From Malachius bipustulatus (lineage: Eukaryota; Arthropoda; Insecta; Coleoptera; Melyridae), in the NCBI GenBank assembly GCA_910589415.1, contig OU342630.1:72660186-72724185 (forward strand): a stretch of 64,000 nt of DNA. Reading direction: 5' to 3'. The notes under the pieces are model-generated. The model was not told the origin of the DNA. It saw only the letters and a list, made by a program, of their open reading frames with translations, and made no database searches. Positions 1 through 11,021 of this stretch are shown here, in pieces. Made by a program: the position numbers and the translations under genes. The stretch's first letter is position 1; every line of letters starts with the position of its first letter.

Positions 1-1400
1 GGATGCGCTTAAATTATTGTATGTACAGTGCGGTTGTCAAGGTTTAGTTTTTAGCGTGACTTGTTACCCTGGCCCACTTTTGTATTAAAAATAGTATCGA
101 TAATAGACGTAGTTGTATTAGCATTTAATTTATAGATGCAAAACGATGGACTTTTGTCTTCTGTAAGGGTAACTAAGTATTTAATCTGTCGAAGCATACC
201 TGCTACAATGAAATGAAACATACAAAAAAGACGTATTGGAATATTATAAATAATCTTTTATTAAACGCATAACCTTGCATAGTATACTATGAGACTATTG
301 TTTATTTTTATTCGAAATTACAGTTATTATTTTTTGTAAAAGTATTTTATGTATTTTAATGAATCATTGAATTTTGAATGGTGTAATTGTTGAATTATTA
401 GGATAGTTGTTGTAAGAGCACCATTTTCGTTGAAACCACCATTTTTCGGTTAACATAAATTTGATGAAGATAAGTTCAACATTATTAAGTAAAGAGAAAT
501 GTGATGAATAATTAAGGTGAAGTCTTGCAAAGTACTGACTGAAAGGGAAAGGAGATAATTTTAAGGAATAAGTTTAAAAATATTAAACCTTCCTGAAATG
601 AAACTTCGACTCAAGCAAGGACGCTTATTATGATAATCAACTTATTATAATGTGGCCCTACTTGAATACTAATTTTATTTACGAAGGCATATTAGGTATG
701 TAAAATTCACCGAAGTGTATTTTTTTTAAACTTTCCCAGATGATTCACCTGGTCCGTAAAATCCGAGGCTGAATCCTTTATTTTATGTTTGATGCAATAA
801 AATATTAATTTCTTCTTTGGATAGGGAAATCAGGAACTATATTTTCATATAATACTGCTGAACACTATTTTTACCTTATTCCAAATGAAAAATGTATACG
901 GCAAAAGTTTTAAAGAAAAAATAAAACTACTCTGAGTTTATAATATCGTAAACAGGTATCATGTGTATATGAATAATTTTTCACTTATGATGGTTGTGAG
1001 CTAATTAGCACCACGCTAAATTCTTAAAATGGCTTTTCTCTGACTACCTATACTAAAAATGGATTAGGAAAAAATTATTCAACACTGTTTTATAAATAAT
1101 TAGATAATTATTATAGTTCTTTATTTAGCAAAAACTTGCTATTTTGAATTACATAATTTTTTCAAATAACACAAATACAAACCTACAATTAAACATAATA
1201 TAACAAACAGATTACAACAATGACAAAATAAATAAACAAAAGCAAATATTTGGCTACATCAGTTTTTCTACACGAGTTTTCTAACCAGTCTTCAAATTTT
1301 TTCCCTCAACATACCCTACAAGACAGCTAAGATCCCAGAGCATCCATCATACCACATTCTCACCCTTCGTCCCTGTAAGCAGCAAGTGGTTTTTTAATGA
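1..1400. other. AT-rich DNA without recognisable feature
   Basis: No coding, RNA or inverted-repeat signal is visible on either strand. There are only short A/T runs. Confidence 0.5.
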
Positions 1401-1407
1401 ATGTTAT

Positions 1408-3391
1408 TTACTTTTTTTCATGTTTAAAATTTATTTGTATATTATTATATCGAGTATCTTCCAAACCTCTAAAAAATACCGTCTCTTGAGTTGCCTTATA
1501 CTGAACCCGACTAAAGATGAAATCTGTTCTACCCCTAGTCTCATAGTTATGTGGTGTATCACCGAAGGTCTTGAAAAACTCACCCAAGTACATATCTAGG
1601 CAATAGACCATTTTTTTGCTTTATACATAATATGAAAACCATAGCAGCTGACAGAAGTCAAAAACATTCAGCCATTTCAATCTATTCAACATCTTATATA
1701 CTTCGGTATATGTTACAAGAAAGAATGATTCTCATAGCTGTGTTCTGTAACAATTGCACACGCATAATTTCACGCTTACGAGCTGTATAATACTGCAGAT
1801 GAGGGAGTATTATAGTATTAAAGAGTGTTAACCTGGCTCTCACTGAGAGGCACTTGCTCACCCTAGATAAGACACCTAACTTCTGAGAAATCTTTTTGCA
1901 AACAAAATCTACGAGTATATACTCAGTAAACTTTAGGTTGACATCAAGAATAAACTCATGGCATTTAAATTTATCCTTCGACTCCATTTTTTCGCCATCC
2001 AATGGCCTTAGATTAATATTTAGTTTGTTCTCACTGAACCAATCAAATATGCACTGCAGGTCATGATTTAATTTGAGAAATATTTCCTGAACATCATATC
2101 TACTAACAAAAACCATCGTATCTGCAAAAAGATGTATTCTTCCATATTTAATGATAGAACCAATGTCTTTACATATAAGCTAAACAACAAAGGTCCCAAC
2201 ACACTTCCTTGAGGTACGCCCGCAGATCACTCGTCAACTCTGACGATATATTCCCACAATCAACCCTTTGTCTCCTACCCTCCAGATAGCTCCCAAACCA
2301 TCCCAACGCAGTAGCTTCCATACCATATACGAGTAGTCTTAACTTGCGTAATAATCTTCCCTTATCAATCGTTTCGAAAGCTCTGGTTAGGTCCAGAAAT
2401 ACCACCATTACTTTTTTTATCCAGGGAAACTTTCCAATTGTTAATTAAGTACTGAAATGCAGTTTCACAACTGTACTGCTTCCTGAAACCCGACTGAAAG
2501 TCTGAAAGAATATTGTTGACTTCGGTGTTATTAATAACCTGCCTATACAGGTGTCCCAAGATTTCTTTATCAAGGTATATCCGCGTTATTTCAAAAAATA
2601 AACAAATGAAATTCGGGAAATTTCAATCATACCCCTAAGGCTTTGCAGCTGCACCCTCAATGCCCCTTTACGCCTTTCCACCCCTAAGTAATCATCCCCT
2701 ACTTTTTTTTTCAAATTACACCCCCATATTTTTTTTTGCTCGGCAGGATTGTTGACTTATTCCTGAATACAATGTCATACGAATTTTTTTAAATCGAGAC
2801 ATATCTATAGCACGCCGAAAACAATATAATATCAAAACAAACGAGGGTTGTCAAGGAGTTGCATTTGCTTGTTTTTTGTGTTATTGTGTTAATGTTTCCT
2901 CCGACCACCTTAACTAGTAAGACCGGTGTTACTGGATATAGGCGTTAATAATAATAATTGCTTCTGTGATTTTAATGTTATATTAAATGTTAATTGTTAT
3001 TCCTTGACAACCCTCGTTTGTTATGATATTATATTGTTTTCGGCGTGCTAGATATGTCTCGATTTAAAAAATCGTATGACATTGTATTCAGAAAGAAGTC
3101 AACAATATGGGGGTGTCTTTTGAAAAAAAAGTAGGGGATGATTACTTAGTGGTGGAAAGGCGTAAAAGGGCATTGAGGGTGCAGCTGCAAAGCCTTAGGG
3201 GTATGATTGAAATTTCCCGAATTTCATTTGTTTATTTTTTTAAATAACGCGGATATCCCTTGATAAATAAATCTTGGGACACCCTGTATACCACCTTCTC
3301 GAGAATTTTTTCAATAATCGGTAATGTGTTTACCGGTCTAGAATTCTCTATCTGCTTAGTTCCTTTGATTTTCCTTATTGGGACTACAGTG
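1408..3391 (-). mobile_element. Decayed LINE, RT to C-terminus (CR1/Jockey-like), split by a MITE
   Basis: Read on the minus strand, this stretch carries the reverse transcriptase of a non-LTR retrotransposon in order. At 3391-3289 is the block with VPIRK and SRPVN-like motifs. After the inserted element, at 2545-2365, comes the QSGFRK block. At 2408-2169 is the FLDLTRAFET block (motif A, normally D..KAFD). The GVPQGSVLGP-type motif lies near 2215-2184, but several frames are needed to follow it. The active-site box near 2127-2116 reads FADT where family members have F/YADD, so the second catalytic aspartate is lost. At 2116-1694 is the thumb, with a DWFSENKLNIN-like motif and LFNTIILPHLQYY. 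At 1611-1408 is the usual end motif HNYETRGR. No RNase H domain is seen. Frameshifts and stops show a dead copy. The endonuclease part is absent. Clade assignment (CR1/L2/Jockey) is from motif style only. Confidence 0.85.
2548..3286. mobile_element. 739-bp palindromic TA-flanked MITE inserted in the LINE
   Basis: Termini are CAGGTGTCCCAAG at 2548 and its complement ending at 3286. The arms are about 300 bp each (2548-2862 and 2998-3286), with a loop of about 130 bp, and have no coding potential. TA flanks both sides (2546-2547 and 3287-3288). Removing the element plus one TA restores the LINE reading frame across the junction (codons for V-V-Y-R-Q), which fixes both the boundaries and the 2-bp target duplication. 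TA duplication and CAGGGTG-type ends point to mobilisation by a Tc1/mariner transposase. Confidence 0.9.
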
Positions 3392-3515
3392 AAAACCTTC
3401 AAACTATAAGATGAATAAAAACCTGAAAAAATTAGACAAAAAACTAAAAAGAGGCATATAACATTTTTTCATCATTATTTAAAAAACAAATTAAAACAAG
3501 AAAAAGTAACATGTA

Positions 3516-4035
3516 CAGGGTGTCCCAATTTGCTTGATTTTGGCTGTTTCGGCCATTTTCAGGCCAGATAGAGAAAAAGTAACTTAAGTGTCTAGAGCTC
3601 GATTTTATGTGAAACGCGAAAATGTGAAAACAGCATCGAGATATCTCTAACCGTTTCCGAGATATCGGCCAATTTTGACATTTGACAGATTTTGAAAAAG
3701 TGCCATAACTTTTTTATTCGTGATTATTTTTTCATGCAATAAAAACTTTCTACAGGCACTTTTAAAATCAGAATGCAATGCATTATTCAAAAAAATTTTA
3801 TCCCCCTCGGATTTTGAGATAATACGACATACTTTCTTATTTTAAATATAAATCATAGTTGGCTTTGACTTCAAAAAATCACAAAAAAATCAAGCTTCAT
3901 AAAAAATATACGGTCGGGGTACTTTATAACATCATCTGAGAAAAAAAATCAATATTTAAATTAATTTCTAGTTGGCTGTGTAAATAGTGTCAAAGATTAA
4001 TTTGACAAAAGTTTGTCTCCCTAAAGAATATTATA
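3516..4035. repeat. Left long terminal inverted repeat of the mariner-type element
   Basis: It matches 5540-6052 in reverse complement with few differences, through an inner boundary near the ACAAAAGTTTGTCTCC segment at about 4005-4020. It is non-coding. Confidence 0.88.
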
Positions 4036-4259
4036 TTAATTATTTACAGTTCATAACCGAAATACAATAATTAGTAACTAGAAAAAAATATAGAAATATT
4101 TTACACAGCGTTTAGTTAGTGGGCTGTGCATGATTAATTGTTTGGCAAAATGAGGTTAGCAATTCAGTTTGACAGTTACTAGTATTAATTGATTAGTCTG
4201 CAATATTTCGTTTGAATCTTGTTCTATTCTTAGTGGTTAGGGCTGCTATTTTTGAAATA

Positions 4260-5323
4260 ATGTTCCAACATTATGAAAAATATCAAATGCTGGTGTGTTA
4301 TATTGAATCTGGACGAAACTCTGGAGCTGCGGGCGACTTATACTTTGAGCGGTATCCTGAGCGCCAGCAACCCAGTGCACAAATCTTCACACGATTAGAA
4401 AATAATTTGATAAGTCATGGATCTTTTATAAAGCCACGAGAGAAGCAATACCGAATTCGGGAAAGAGACAATACAGCTGCAAATGTAATTGGAACAGTTT
4501 TAGAAAATCCTGAGATTTCCACTAGGGAAATCGCTCAGATTACAGGTGTCAGTCGAAGCCAAAGTCAGCGAATTTTAAAACAAAATAAATACAAGCCATA
4601 CAAAGTTAGGTTAACTCATCAGTTGTTTCCTGGTGATCCTGATCGTAGAAGAGTTTTTTGCAATTGGTTTATCGGACAATGCAACGCGAATGAAAATTTT
4701 GCGCGCCATGTCATCTGGACTGATGATGATGAAGCCAGGATAACAAGTAGTGGCATTTTCAATAGACATAATCGACATCATTGGTCAGATCACAATGAAC
4801 ACATCCGTCAAGATAGAAATATGCAAGGAAGATTCGGCTTTAATGTTTGGCTCGGAGTTCTAGGGCAAAGGATACTAGGGCCGTTTATTTATCACGAGAA
4901 CTTAAATGCACGAGGATATCTTCATATTTTAGAAGAAATAGTTGAGCCTTTCCTTGAAAATATACCTCTTGCAAATCTGAATACAATCTTTTTCCAGCAA
5001 AGATGGAGCGCCAGCGCACAACGCTTTAGCCATAACAAACAAATTAAACAACATGTTTGGAAACCAATGGATAGGAAATCAAGGACCCGGGCTCTGGCCT
5101 GCAAGGTCACCTGATCAGTCCATTAGATTTCTTTATTTGGGGCTTTTTGAAAAGTAAAATATTTCAAACACCAGTAGAGAGCTTAGAAAATTTAGAGCAA
5201 AGAGTCATAGAGGCAATAAACAATGTAACTCCTCTTCAGTTATTAAATGCTGAGAAATCAATCAAAAGAAGATGCCAAGTTTGTCTAGATAAAAATGGTG
5301 GTCTGTTTGAACATTATTTATAG
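4260..5323 (+). pseudogene. Tc1/mariner-type DDE transposase, frameshifted
   Basis: Resembles the insect mariner-type transposases that start with a Y..M...Y...GRN segment (the DUF4817-like N-terminus), followed by a helix-turn-helix (TREIAQITGVSRSQSQRILK, about residues 93-112) and a DDE catalytic domain. The first ATG in frame is 4260; an upstream in-frame TTG at 4212 is not a credible start. The first catalytic Asp is in W-T-D at about residue 155, followed by two extra Asp codons (a GAT repeat). An extra A near 4999-5001 throws the frame just before the second catalytic motif (Q-Q-D-G-A-P-type). A second frame change at about 5113-5118 follows the third motif (W-P-A-R-S-P-D). The spacing between the last two Asp is about 36 residues. 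The C-terminal part is readable to a TAG at 5321-5323. It would be an inactive enzyme as it stands. Placement in the wider Tc1/mariner superfamily is secure; the subfamily is not. Confidence 0.88.
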
Positions 5324-5539
5324 TTTCCTAGATTTGGAACTGTTACACGTATGATTTTTGTAATATAAGTTTGTAATAAAAGCTAGGTAGGTACTTTACA
5401 CATATGTAATGGAAAAAATATTTTGCACGAACCCTGTTGAGTATTATGATAGTAATAATAATTATTATTGTCGTTAAATTATAATATTTAAAAATTAATA
5501 TTTTCTACTTAATTTAGCATTTTAAATAAATATTATATA

Positions 5540-6052
5540 ATTAACTGAAGGAGACAACCTTTTGTCAAATTAATCTTTGACACCTATTTTCACAGCCAAC
5601 TAGAAATTAGTTTAAAAATTGATTTTTTTCTCAGATGATGTTATAAAGTACCCCGACCGTATATTTTTTATGAAGCTTGATTTTTTTGTGATTTTTTGAA
5701 GTCAAAGCCAACTATGATTTATATTTAAAATAAGAAAGTATGCCGTATTATCTCAAAATCCAAGGGGGATAAATTTTTTTTGATTAATGCATTGCATTCT
5801 GATTTTAAAAGTGCCTGTAGAAAGTTTTTATTGCATGAAAAATAATCACGAATAAAAAAGTTATGGCACTTTTTCAAAATCTGTCAAATGTCAAAATTGG
5901 CCAATATCTCGGAAACGGTTAGAGATATCTCGATGCTGTTTTCACATTTTCGCGTTTCACGAAAATCGAGCTCTAGACATTTAAGTTACTTTTTCTCTAT
6001 CTGGCCTGAAAATGGCCGAAACAGCCAAAATCAAGCAAATTGGGACACCCTG
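5540..6052. repeat. Right long terminal inverted repeat of the mariner-type element
   Basis: Reverse-complement partner of 3516-4035. Small differences between the arms (for example a 4-base difference near 5958 against 3605-3612) show independent decay. Confidence 0.88.
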
Positions 6053-8475
6053 TACATATTGAAAAAATACAAATAAAAGTGAAAATAAAAAATAATACCG
6101 TGAGTCGAACTTATTGATACCTACCTATCCTTGGTAGAGGTATTAACTAAAAGTAAGTAATAACGGTTCGATAGGAAAAACAAGATTGGAAAAATGTGCT
6201 AAGACACAACAACACATTTTTTTATCACACAACACAGAATAATCAAGAGAGTTAACACTTAGAAACACTCAAAACTAAAAATCACACACAAAATTATGTC
6301 TGCACCTACTAAGGGTCATGATATATTAATTTATAAAATTATACATTTTATTTATTTATTCTAAAGTGACTACCAAACAATGACAAAATATTATAATAAA
6401 ATTATAAAATATCCAGGAAGTGGCTGGTCTGGTAGCTATAACGATTTTCCAACTTGTTCCATGGTTTAATAAAAAATAGACTCGGAATCTTTTAGGTTGG
6501 TTATTTTTACCATCTCGTATCCCTGAATCAGATTAGAAAAATCGCATTTACACGTGCGTGCGTTCTATGAGAGATATCATCACAACACCAACACAAGCCA
6601 ATAAACATTGCCTACTGACCTAATAACATGAACCACATCCTGTCGAGTTCCCGAGAGTTCCCTCGGGAGACGACGCTTCTTTCTTGATATTCTTGCAGTG
6701 CGTATCTCGCAATCTTCCAGACATTGCAACGTTCGTCCTAATATTTAGATTTTTAATATTTGGTTACACTTACGGAATAGAATTGCTAATTTGTGAAATT
6801 TTGAGCAATACAAAAATTTCAATTTATGAAATCATTCTTTTAAGTTTATTTTTATCGCAGAAGTCATAACCATTCCATTTGTATGTATCCCTGGTGCGTA
6901 CACGAACTAACTATATATTCTCTCCATTGCGTGTTGGGTCCTAAATATTTAGTCACTTCGGGCACTTAGAGCATTCGAGGCCATGCCGTCAAAAGCGTTC
7001 CAATTCTTAGAAGTCTTCTCGTTGTGACGACGCCCCTTTGTATTTGATAGAAGCGATTTGGTTCTGGACTCTTGATTTTTGATGTTGTACCTCCTGATCA
7101 GGGATGGCCGTATGTCAGTAGCGTGGGCATGTTACAATATGTTGGAGGGGTTAGAATCAAAAAGAATCTCGAACTGACTTGAGAATATCAATAATGATTA
7201 ATAATTGAAACTTCTATATTCAAAGATTAGTTAGCTGCATAATTTAGTGACGAGAAGTCCAGGAGCCTTGTCAAACGACTGCAAGATCAGAGTCGTTCTG
7301 TTAGCATCTGCTAATTGTATGGTGTCCCTTCATATGAGTTTTTAGCAGCCAAAATCTTTAGCAGCCAGAAAGCATAAATCTGCTTTCTGATAGTTTTCAC
7401 TGCCATAGCTTACTTGGTATTATTGAAATCTGAAGTATGTAGGTATTTGAAAACTTCAGTAGAATTTGTGCCATAAAGTTGAAATTTGTTTCTATAGTTG
7501 AGAGTAGGTGCAAAAAAAAAAAAAAATTAAAAACTGAAAGCTGCACTTCTGAATTTATATGATTGATTCGGCTCTTTACGGCTGTGATTTTGAAAATTCA
7601 TGAAGGATACTTTTGAATAATTAATCTAACGCATGAGTAGGAAAAACACCCAGAAAAATTATCTTACGAATAATAAACTGTTTGCACATGATTAGCCTAC
7701 TGACCTACTTACCCAGTGACATTGGCACCACTTTTATTTTCATTATTATTTCACAATCATTACGATAATAACATATTATAGATACAGTGATTAATACCGC
7801 TGAAACGTACTTGAAGAAACAAGTTCCATATTTGGTCAGAACTTCGGTCATATTTTTTAGTTGCAATTTTCATACTTCTACCGTTCTTACTTAATTAGCT
7901 GGTAAAATAATTACTTTCGACTTTTTCAGAAAAGCTTCACTTTTCTGATATCAATTTTTTACAGATAAAATACCAGTGGGTAAGAGACTGCTGAACATTG
8001 AATAAGTTCTAAACTAGGACATTAGCTTTGTATAACCTAACATGTGAGTTCAGAGTATTATAGTCCTGCTCACCAACAATAAATAATTACAACAGTAGTT
8101 AGGAAATTTTTTACAGGAATATTACTGTTGATAATAACATTTTCATACATTTGTTTTTATCTTTGGAATTAAACTGTTCCTGAAAATTCAGTGCCCAAAC
8201 ATATTTTCCCTAGAATTTATAATAAACTTCCATTTCAATTATTTTTTTTAGTATTTTCAGGCTAGAAAATAGAATTCTGTGGATCAAACTTTGTGTCAGT
8301 ATTACAAAAATGGAGCAGCAAATAGCCTACCTTTCTAGCACAACCTACTGTTTTTTTTTAACATGCTGCTTACGTAGGTGCTCAAAAATGTTTCTAAATC
8401 CTTTTTTTTATCCTGACTTCCTAACTGTATTGTACCTATTCTACCTATTATTTCATTTTGATCAGTTTCTAATTA
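6053..8475. other. Unassigned AT-rich DNA
   Basis: No gene recognised. It holds a perfect short hairpin (TCCCGAG/CTCGGGA, about 6649-6668), an A15-type homopolymer run at about 7511-7525, and one copy of a dispersed motif (CTACTGACCTACT...GGCACCAC, 7693-7733) that recurs at 31.2 and 35.1 kb. Confidence 0.45.
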
Positions 8476-9055
8476 GGATTTAGGTTCTGCCTTGAGAGTA
8501 AGTTATTAATGTTGTGAAAAGCTTTTATACGTTTCGCGACTGATTAGTCCCTTAATGAAAACTTTTTGTGAATAAAAAAAAAAATTATCTTATAATTTTA
8601 CAGTCTTTTTCTTTTGGTTTTCGTCTTTTGTCAATTGCTTTTCCTTATTTGTCAAATGCTTTTCCCATTTGTCAAATGCTTTTCCCATTTATTAAACGTC
8701 AGTGCGTGATTTTTCGATTGAAATTCCTCTTTTGTCATGTCAAATTTGTCAAATGCTTTTCCAATATTATGATACTGTCACTGGTAAGTAAATGGGAAAA
8801 GCAATTGACATAAAGTGAAACTGATTTGATATAAAAGGAAATTGATTGATAAATCAATGACTATAATCATTAATAGATAAAAAAATAAGAAACTCATTTG
8901 ACAAATAAACAAAAGCAATTGACAAAAGAGGAAAACCAAAAGCAAAAGACTGTAAATTTACAAAAAGTTGTCATCAAGGGACTAATCAGTCCCGAAACGT
9001 TAAAACTTTTCACAACATTAATAACTTACTCTCAAGCCTATCGGAACCTAAATCC
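8476..9055. repeat. 580-bp foldback element
   Basis: The left arm, 8476 to about 8665, returns in reverse complement at about 8895-9055. It starts with GGATTTAGGTTC against GGAACCTAAATCC. The arms include a GGGACTAATCAGTCCC palindrome followed by CGAAACG. The centre contains two direct copies of GTCAAATGCTTTTCCCATTT (about 8654-8693). No transposase. Open frames across it are by-products of the palindrome. Confidence 0.75.
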
Positions 9056-9063
9056 CAAGAAAC

Positions 9064-9100
9064 CACGGTGTAAGATAAATATTAAATATCTTACACCGTG
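9064..9100. repeat. Perfect 14-bp-stem hairpin
   Basis: CACGGTGTAAGATA at 9064 is repeated in perfect reverse complement ending at 9100, with a 9-base AT loop. It lies between two inverted-repeat elements. Function unknown. Confidence 0.7.
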
Positions 9101-9154
9101 CAAGAAAGTGATCAAAGTAATGTACTTTATCGACAATAATTCGTTCAGTATACG

Positions 9155-9757
9155 TCCAAGATAACAATGAACACCATGGGGATCTTGGACATCGTGGGAG
9201 ATACAGGGTCTGTTAAATGGGGAAAAAAATTGGGCAACCAAAAGTACAATGCAACGGCCTCGGCAACGGCAGAAAAGGATTAAAAAAAATGTTTGTGATT
9301 TTCGAATTATTTTGAAAACAAAATTTAAATTTTAGTTTTTGTTATTTCTTGATTTATTAGTGAAGATTAGGAAAAACTAAAAGCACATTTTCATAGCAAT
9401 AATTATTGACCAGCTTACTTTTTGCGATGTCACTTTTTATCTGACGATTCATATTTACAGGGCCGGATTGAACTTCGATTTTTTAAATACGGACCTACAA
9501 GAATTGAAATATATTTTAATTTTGAATGTAATGATATATCACACATAGTGCTTTAAACTTGTTTTGGTCCTATTGACACATGCATCATCAGTTTCTGAAA
9601 ATTTGTTTTTTTTCCAAATAATGGAAAATCAAAAATAATTTTTGAAATCTTTTTCTATCATTGCATAATCCTTCTGATTGCCCAAGTTTTTCCCTATTTA
9701 ACCGACCCTGTATCTCCCACGGTTTCCTAGATTCCCATGCTGTTCATTCTTAGATCA
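9155..9757. repeat. Imperfect inverted-repeat element of about 600 bp
   Basis: The outer about 100 bp on each side are imperfect reverse complements (segments ATGAACA, CGTGGGAGATACAGGGTC, GTTAAAT.GGG, TTGGGCAA). The end motif AAGAATGAACAGC is shared with the element at 33078-33601. Exact termini and target duplication are uncertain. It contains a degenerate hammerhead-like motif on the minus strand at 9560-9591. Confidence 0.6.
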
Positions 9758-9869
9758 AAATTAAAAATATTAAAATATATATACAGGGTGATTCTTTATA
9801 ATGTCGCCCCCCTTTAACTTTGTTATTTTATGTGTCCCAAAAAAATTAAAAGTAGGGTTATGTAGGTAC

Positions 9870-10955
9870 TACAAACTCCCAAATATTTCTCCTCTCAAGT
9901 ATGACTTTCTCCCCTGGAAGTCTCAACCCATTAAGACTGATTTGCTATACTTTCCAAATATAACAAATCTTCCACCCACCCTTCTATAATAAAAGCAGAA
10001 TTTAATTAAATGTGCGAGAAGTATGCCGAGTGTCAGTTCATCTATACCGACGCATCTAAAATAGAACACCGAGTTGGATCAGCATTTGTCTCACCGGAAG
10101 GCCCCAAACTATACCACCTCAACAACTGTAGCATCTTCACGGCAGAAATGTATTCCATACTCCAGGCAATTAAATTTACCAGTATCCACCCTCACCAAAA
10201 ATACGTAATTGCCAGCGATTCATTAAGTGCCATCATTGCCTGTCAGAACTTATATCCACAAAATCCAATAGTCCAAATGATACACAAAGAAATTCATCTA
10301 CACCCCGTAAAAATAAACCACCCCACGTTCATCTACGTACCCTCACACACTGGCATATCAGGTAATGAACAGGCCGATGAAGCTGCCCGGGAAGCAGCGC
10401 TATTAGAAGACCAAACCAACCCAATCCATATCCACACAGATATCAGAAACCACCTTAAGCAAAAAATTATCGACCTCCACAACAGAGAATGGCAACAAAC
10501 CCACAACAAACTTCTGTCAATCCAACAAGATATCCGCAGAGTTCTACCGAAACCTAAAACCAGAAAAGCACAGGTCATTACAAATAGACTACGAATAGGA
10601 CACACCAAAATCACCCACGAACACCTCCTCAAAAGATCAGAACCACCTATTTGTGACACATGTCTAACAGCGATTACAGTAGAACACCTTCTCCTGGACT
10701 GTCACAAATTTAACAGAGAAAGAAGAGATCTCAACCTCCCCCACAACATAAAGGACGTACTTGACCCAAAGAACATCACCAATGTCCTAAACTTCCTAGA
10801 GATAACTGGGCTAGCTAACAAGATTTAGTGTCAACATACGCGCTTGATTATATCAATAATGCCTCTAATTAATAATATTAAGCAAATGTAATGTAATAAC
10901 ATTGGGACCGCTAATAACCTAAATGGTTGATGCGGATTTATTAAATAAAATAAAA
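9870..10955 (+). mobile_element. 5'-truncated LINE (RNase H-bearing, I-group-like) with A-rich tail
   Basis: The inserted segment starts after ATGTAGGT in the mariner arm. It ends in an A-rich tail (10938-10955), after which the arm resumes with AGGTGC, giving an apparent short (about 4 bp) AGGT duplication. It carries the C-terminal part of the LINE pol (10010-10828) and a short 3' untranslated region of about 125 bp. Only the 3' third of a LINE is present, as is usual for aborted target-primed reverse transcription. Confidence 0.82.
10010..10828 (+). pseudogene. LINE pol C-terminus: RNase H plus zinc-knuckle tail
   Basis: A 272-codon open frame. RNase H motifs appear in order: YTDAS (first Asp, residue about 14), AEMYSI (Glu, about 46), ASDSLSA (Asp, about 65) and GNEQADEAA (Asp, about 121). 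A C..C...H....C finger (C-D-T-C ... H-L-L-L-D-C) follows at about residues 217-233. The order fits non-LTR elements whose RNase H follows RT (I-group). The ATG at 10010 is internal to the original pol: upstream, 9870-9989 holds more pol-like coding in a different frame, and a stop immediately precedes the ATG. It is therefore a fragment and not a self-standing gene. Confidence 0.85.
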
Positions 10956-11021
10956 AAAAAGGTGCGAAAAAATACTTTTTTATACGTATAACAAAAATTT
11001 GAAAATAGATACAGGGAAAAC

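Larger units (their letters stand above)
3516..6052 (+). mobile_element. Tc1/mariner-type transposon with about 500-bp inverted repeats
   Basis: A 2537-bp element with ends CAGGGTGTCCCAATTTGC (3516) and the reverse complement (ending 6052), flanked by TA at 3514-3515 and 6053-6054. Both arms run about 500 bp and are highly similar, much longer than the 20-30 bp of classical mariner ends. They enclose a frameshifted transposase gene (4260-5323). The immediate flanks read ATG-TA and TA-CAT. The element is structurally complete but encodes no intact enzyme. Confidence 0.92.

Noticed and set aside
4212..4259. Upstream extension of the mariner transposase
   Set aside because: Begins with TTG and adds residues unlike the family. 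The ATG at 4260 matches the usual N-terminus.
8654..8693. CRISPR-like or satellite array
   Set aside because: Only two adjacent copies of a 20-bp unit, inside a foldback element, with no spacers.
8983..9003. Hammerhead-like CGAAACG after a GGGACT/AGTCCC hairpin
   Set aside because: The CTGATGA half of the core is not present (CATCAA instead), so catalysis is not supported.
8898..9241. Open frames on both strands in the foldback region
   Set aside because: Derived from inverted-repeat arms with low-complexity Lys/Gln-rich translation. No family match.
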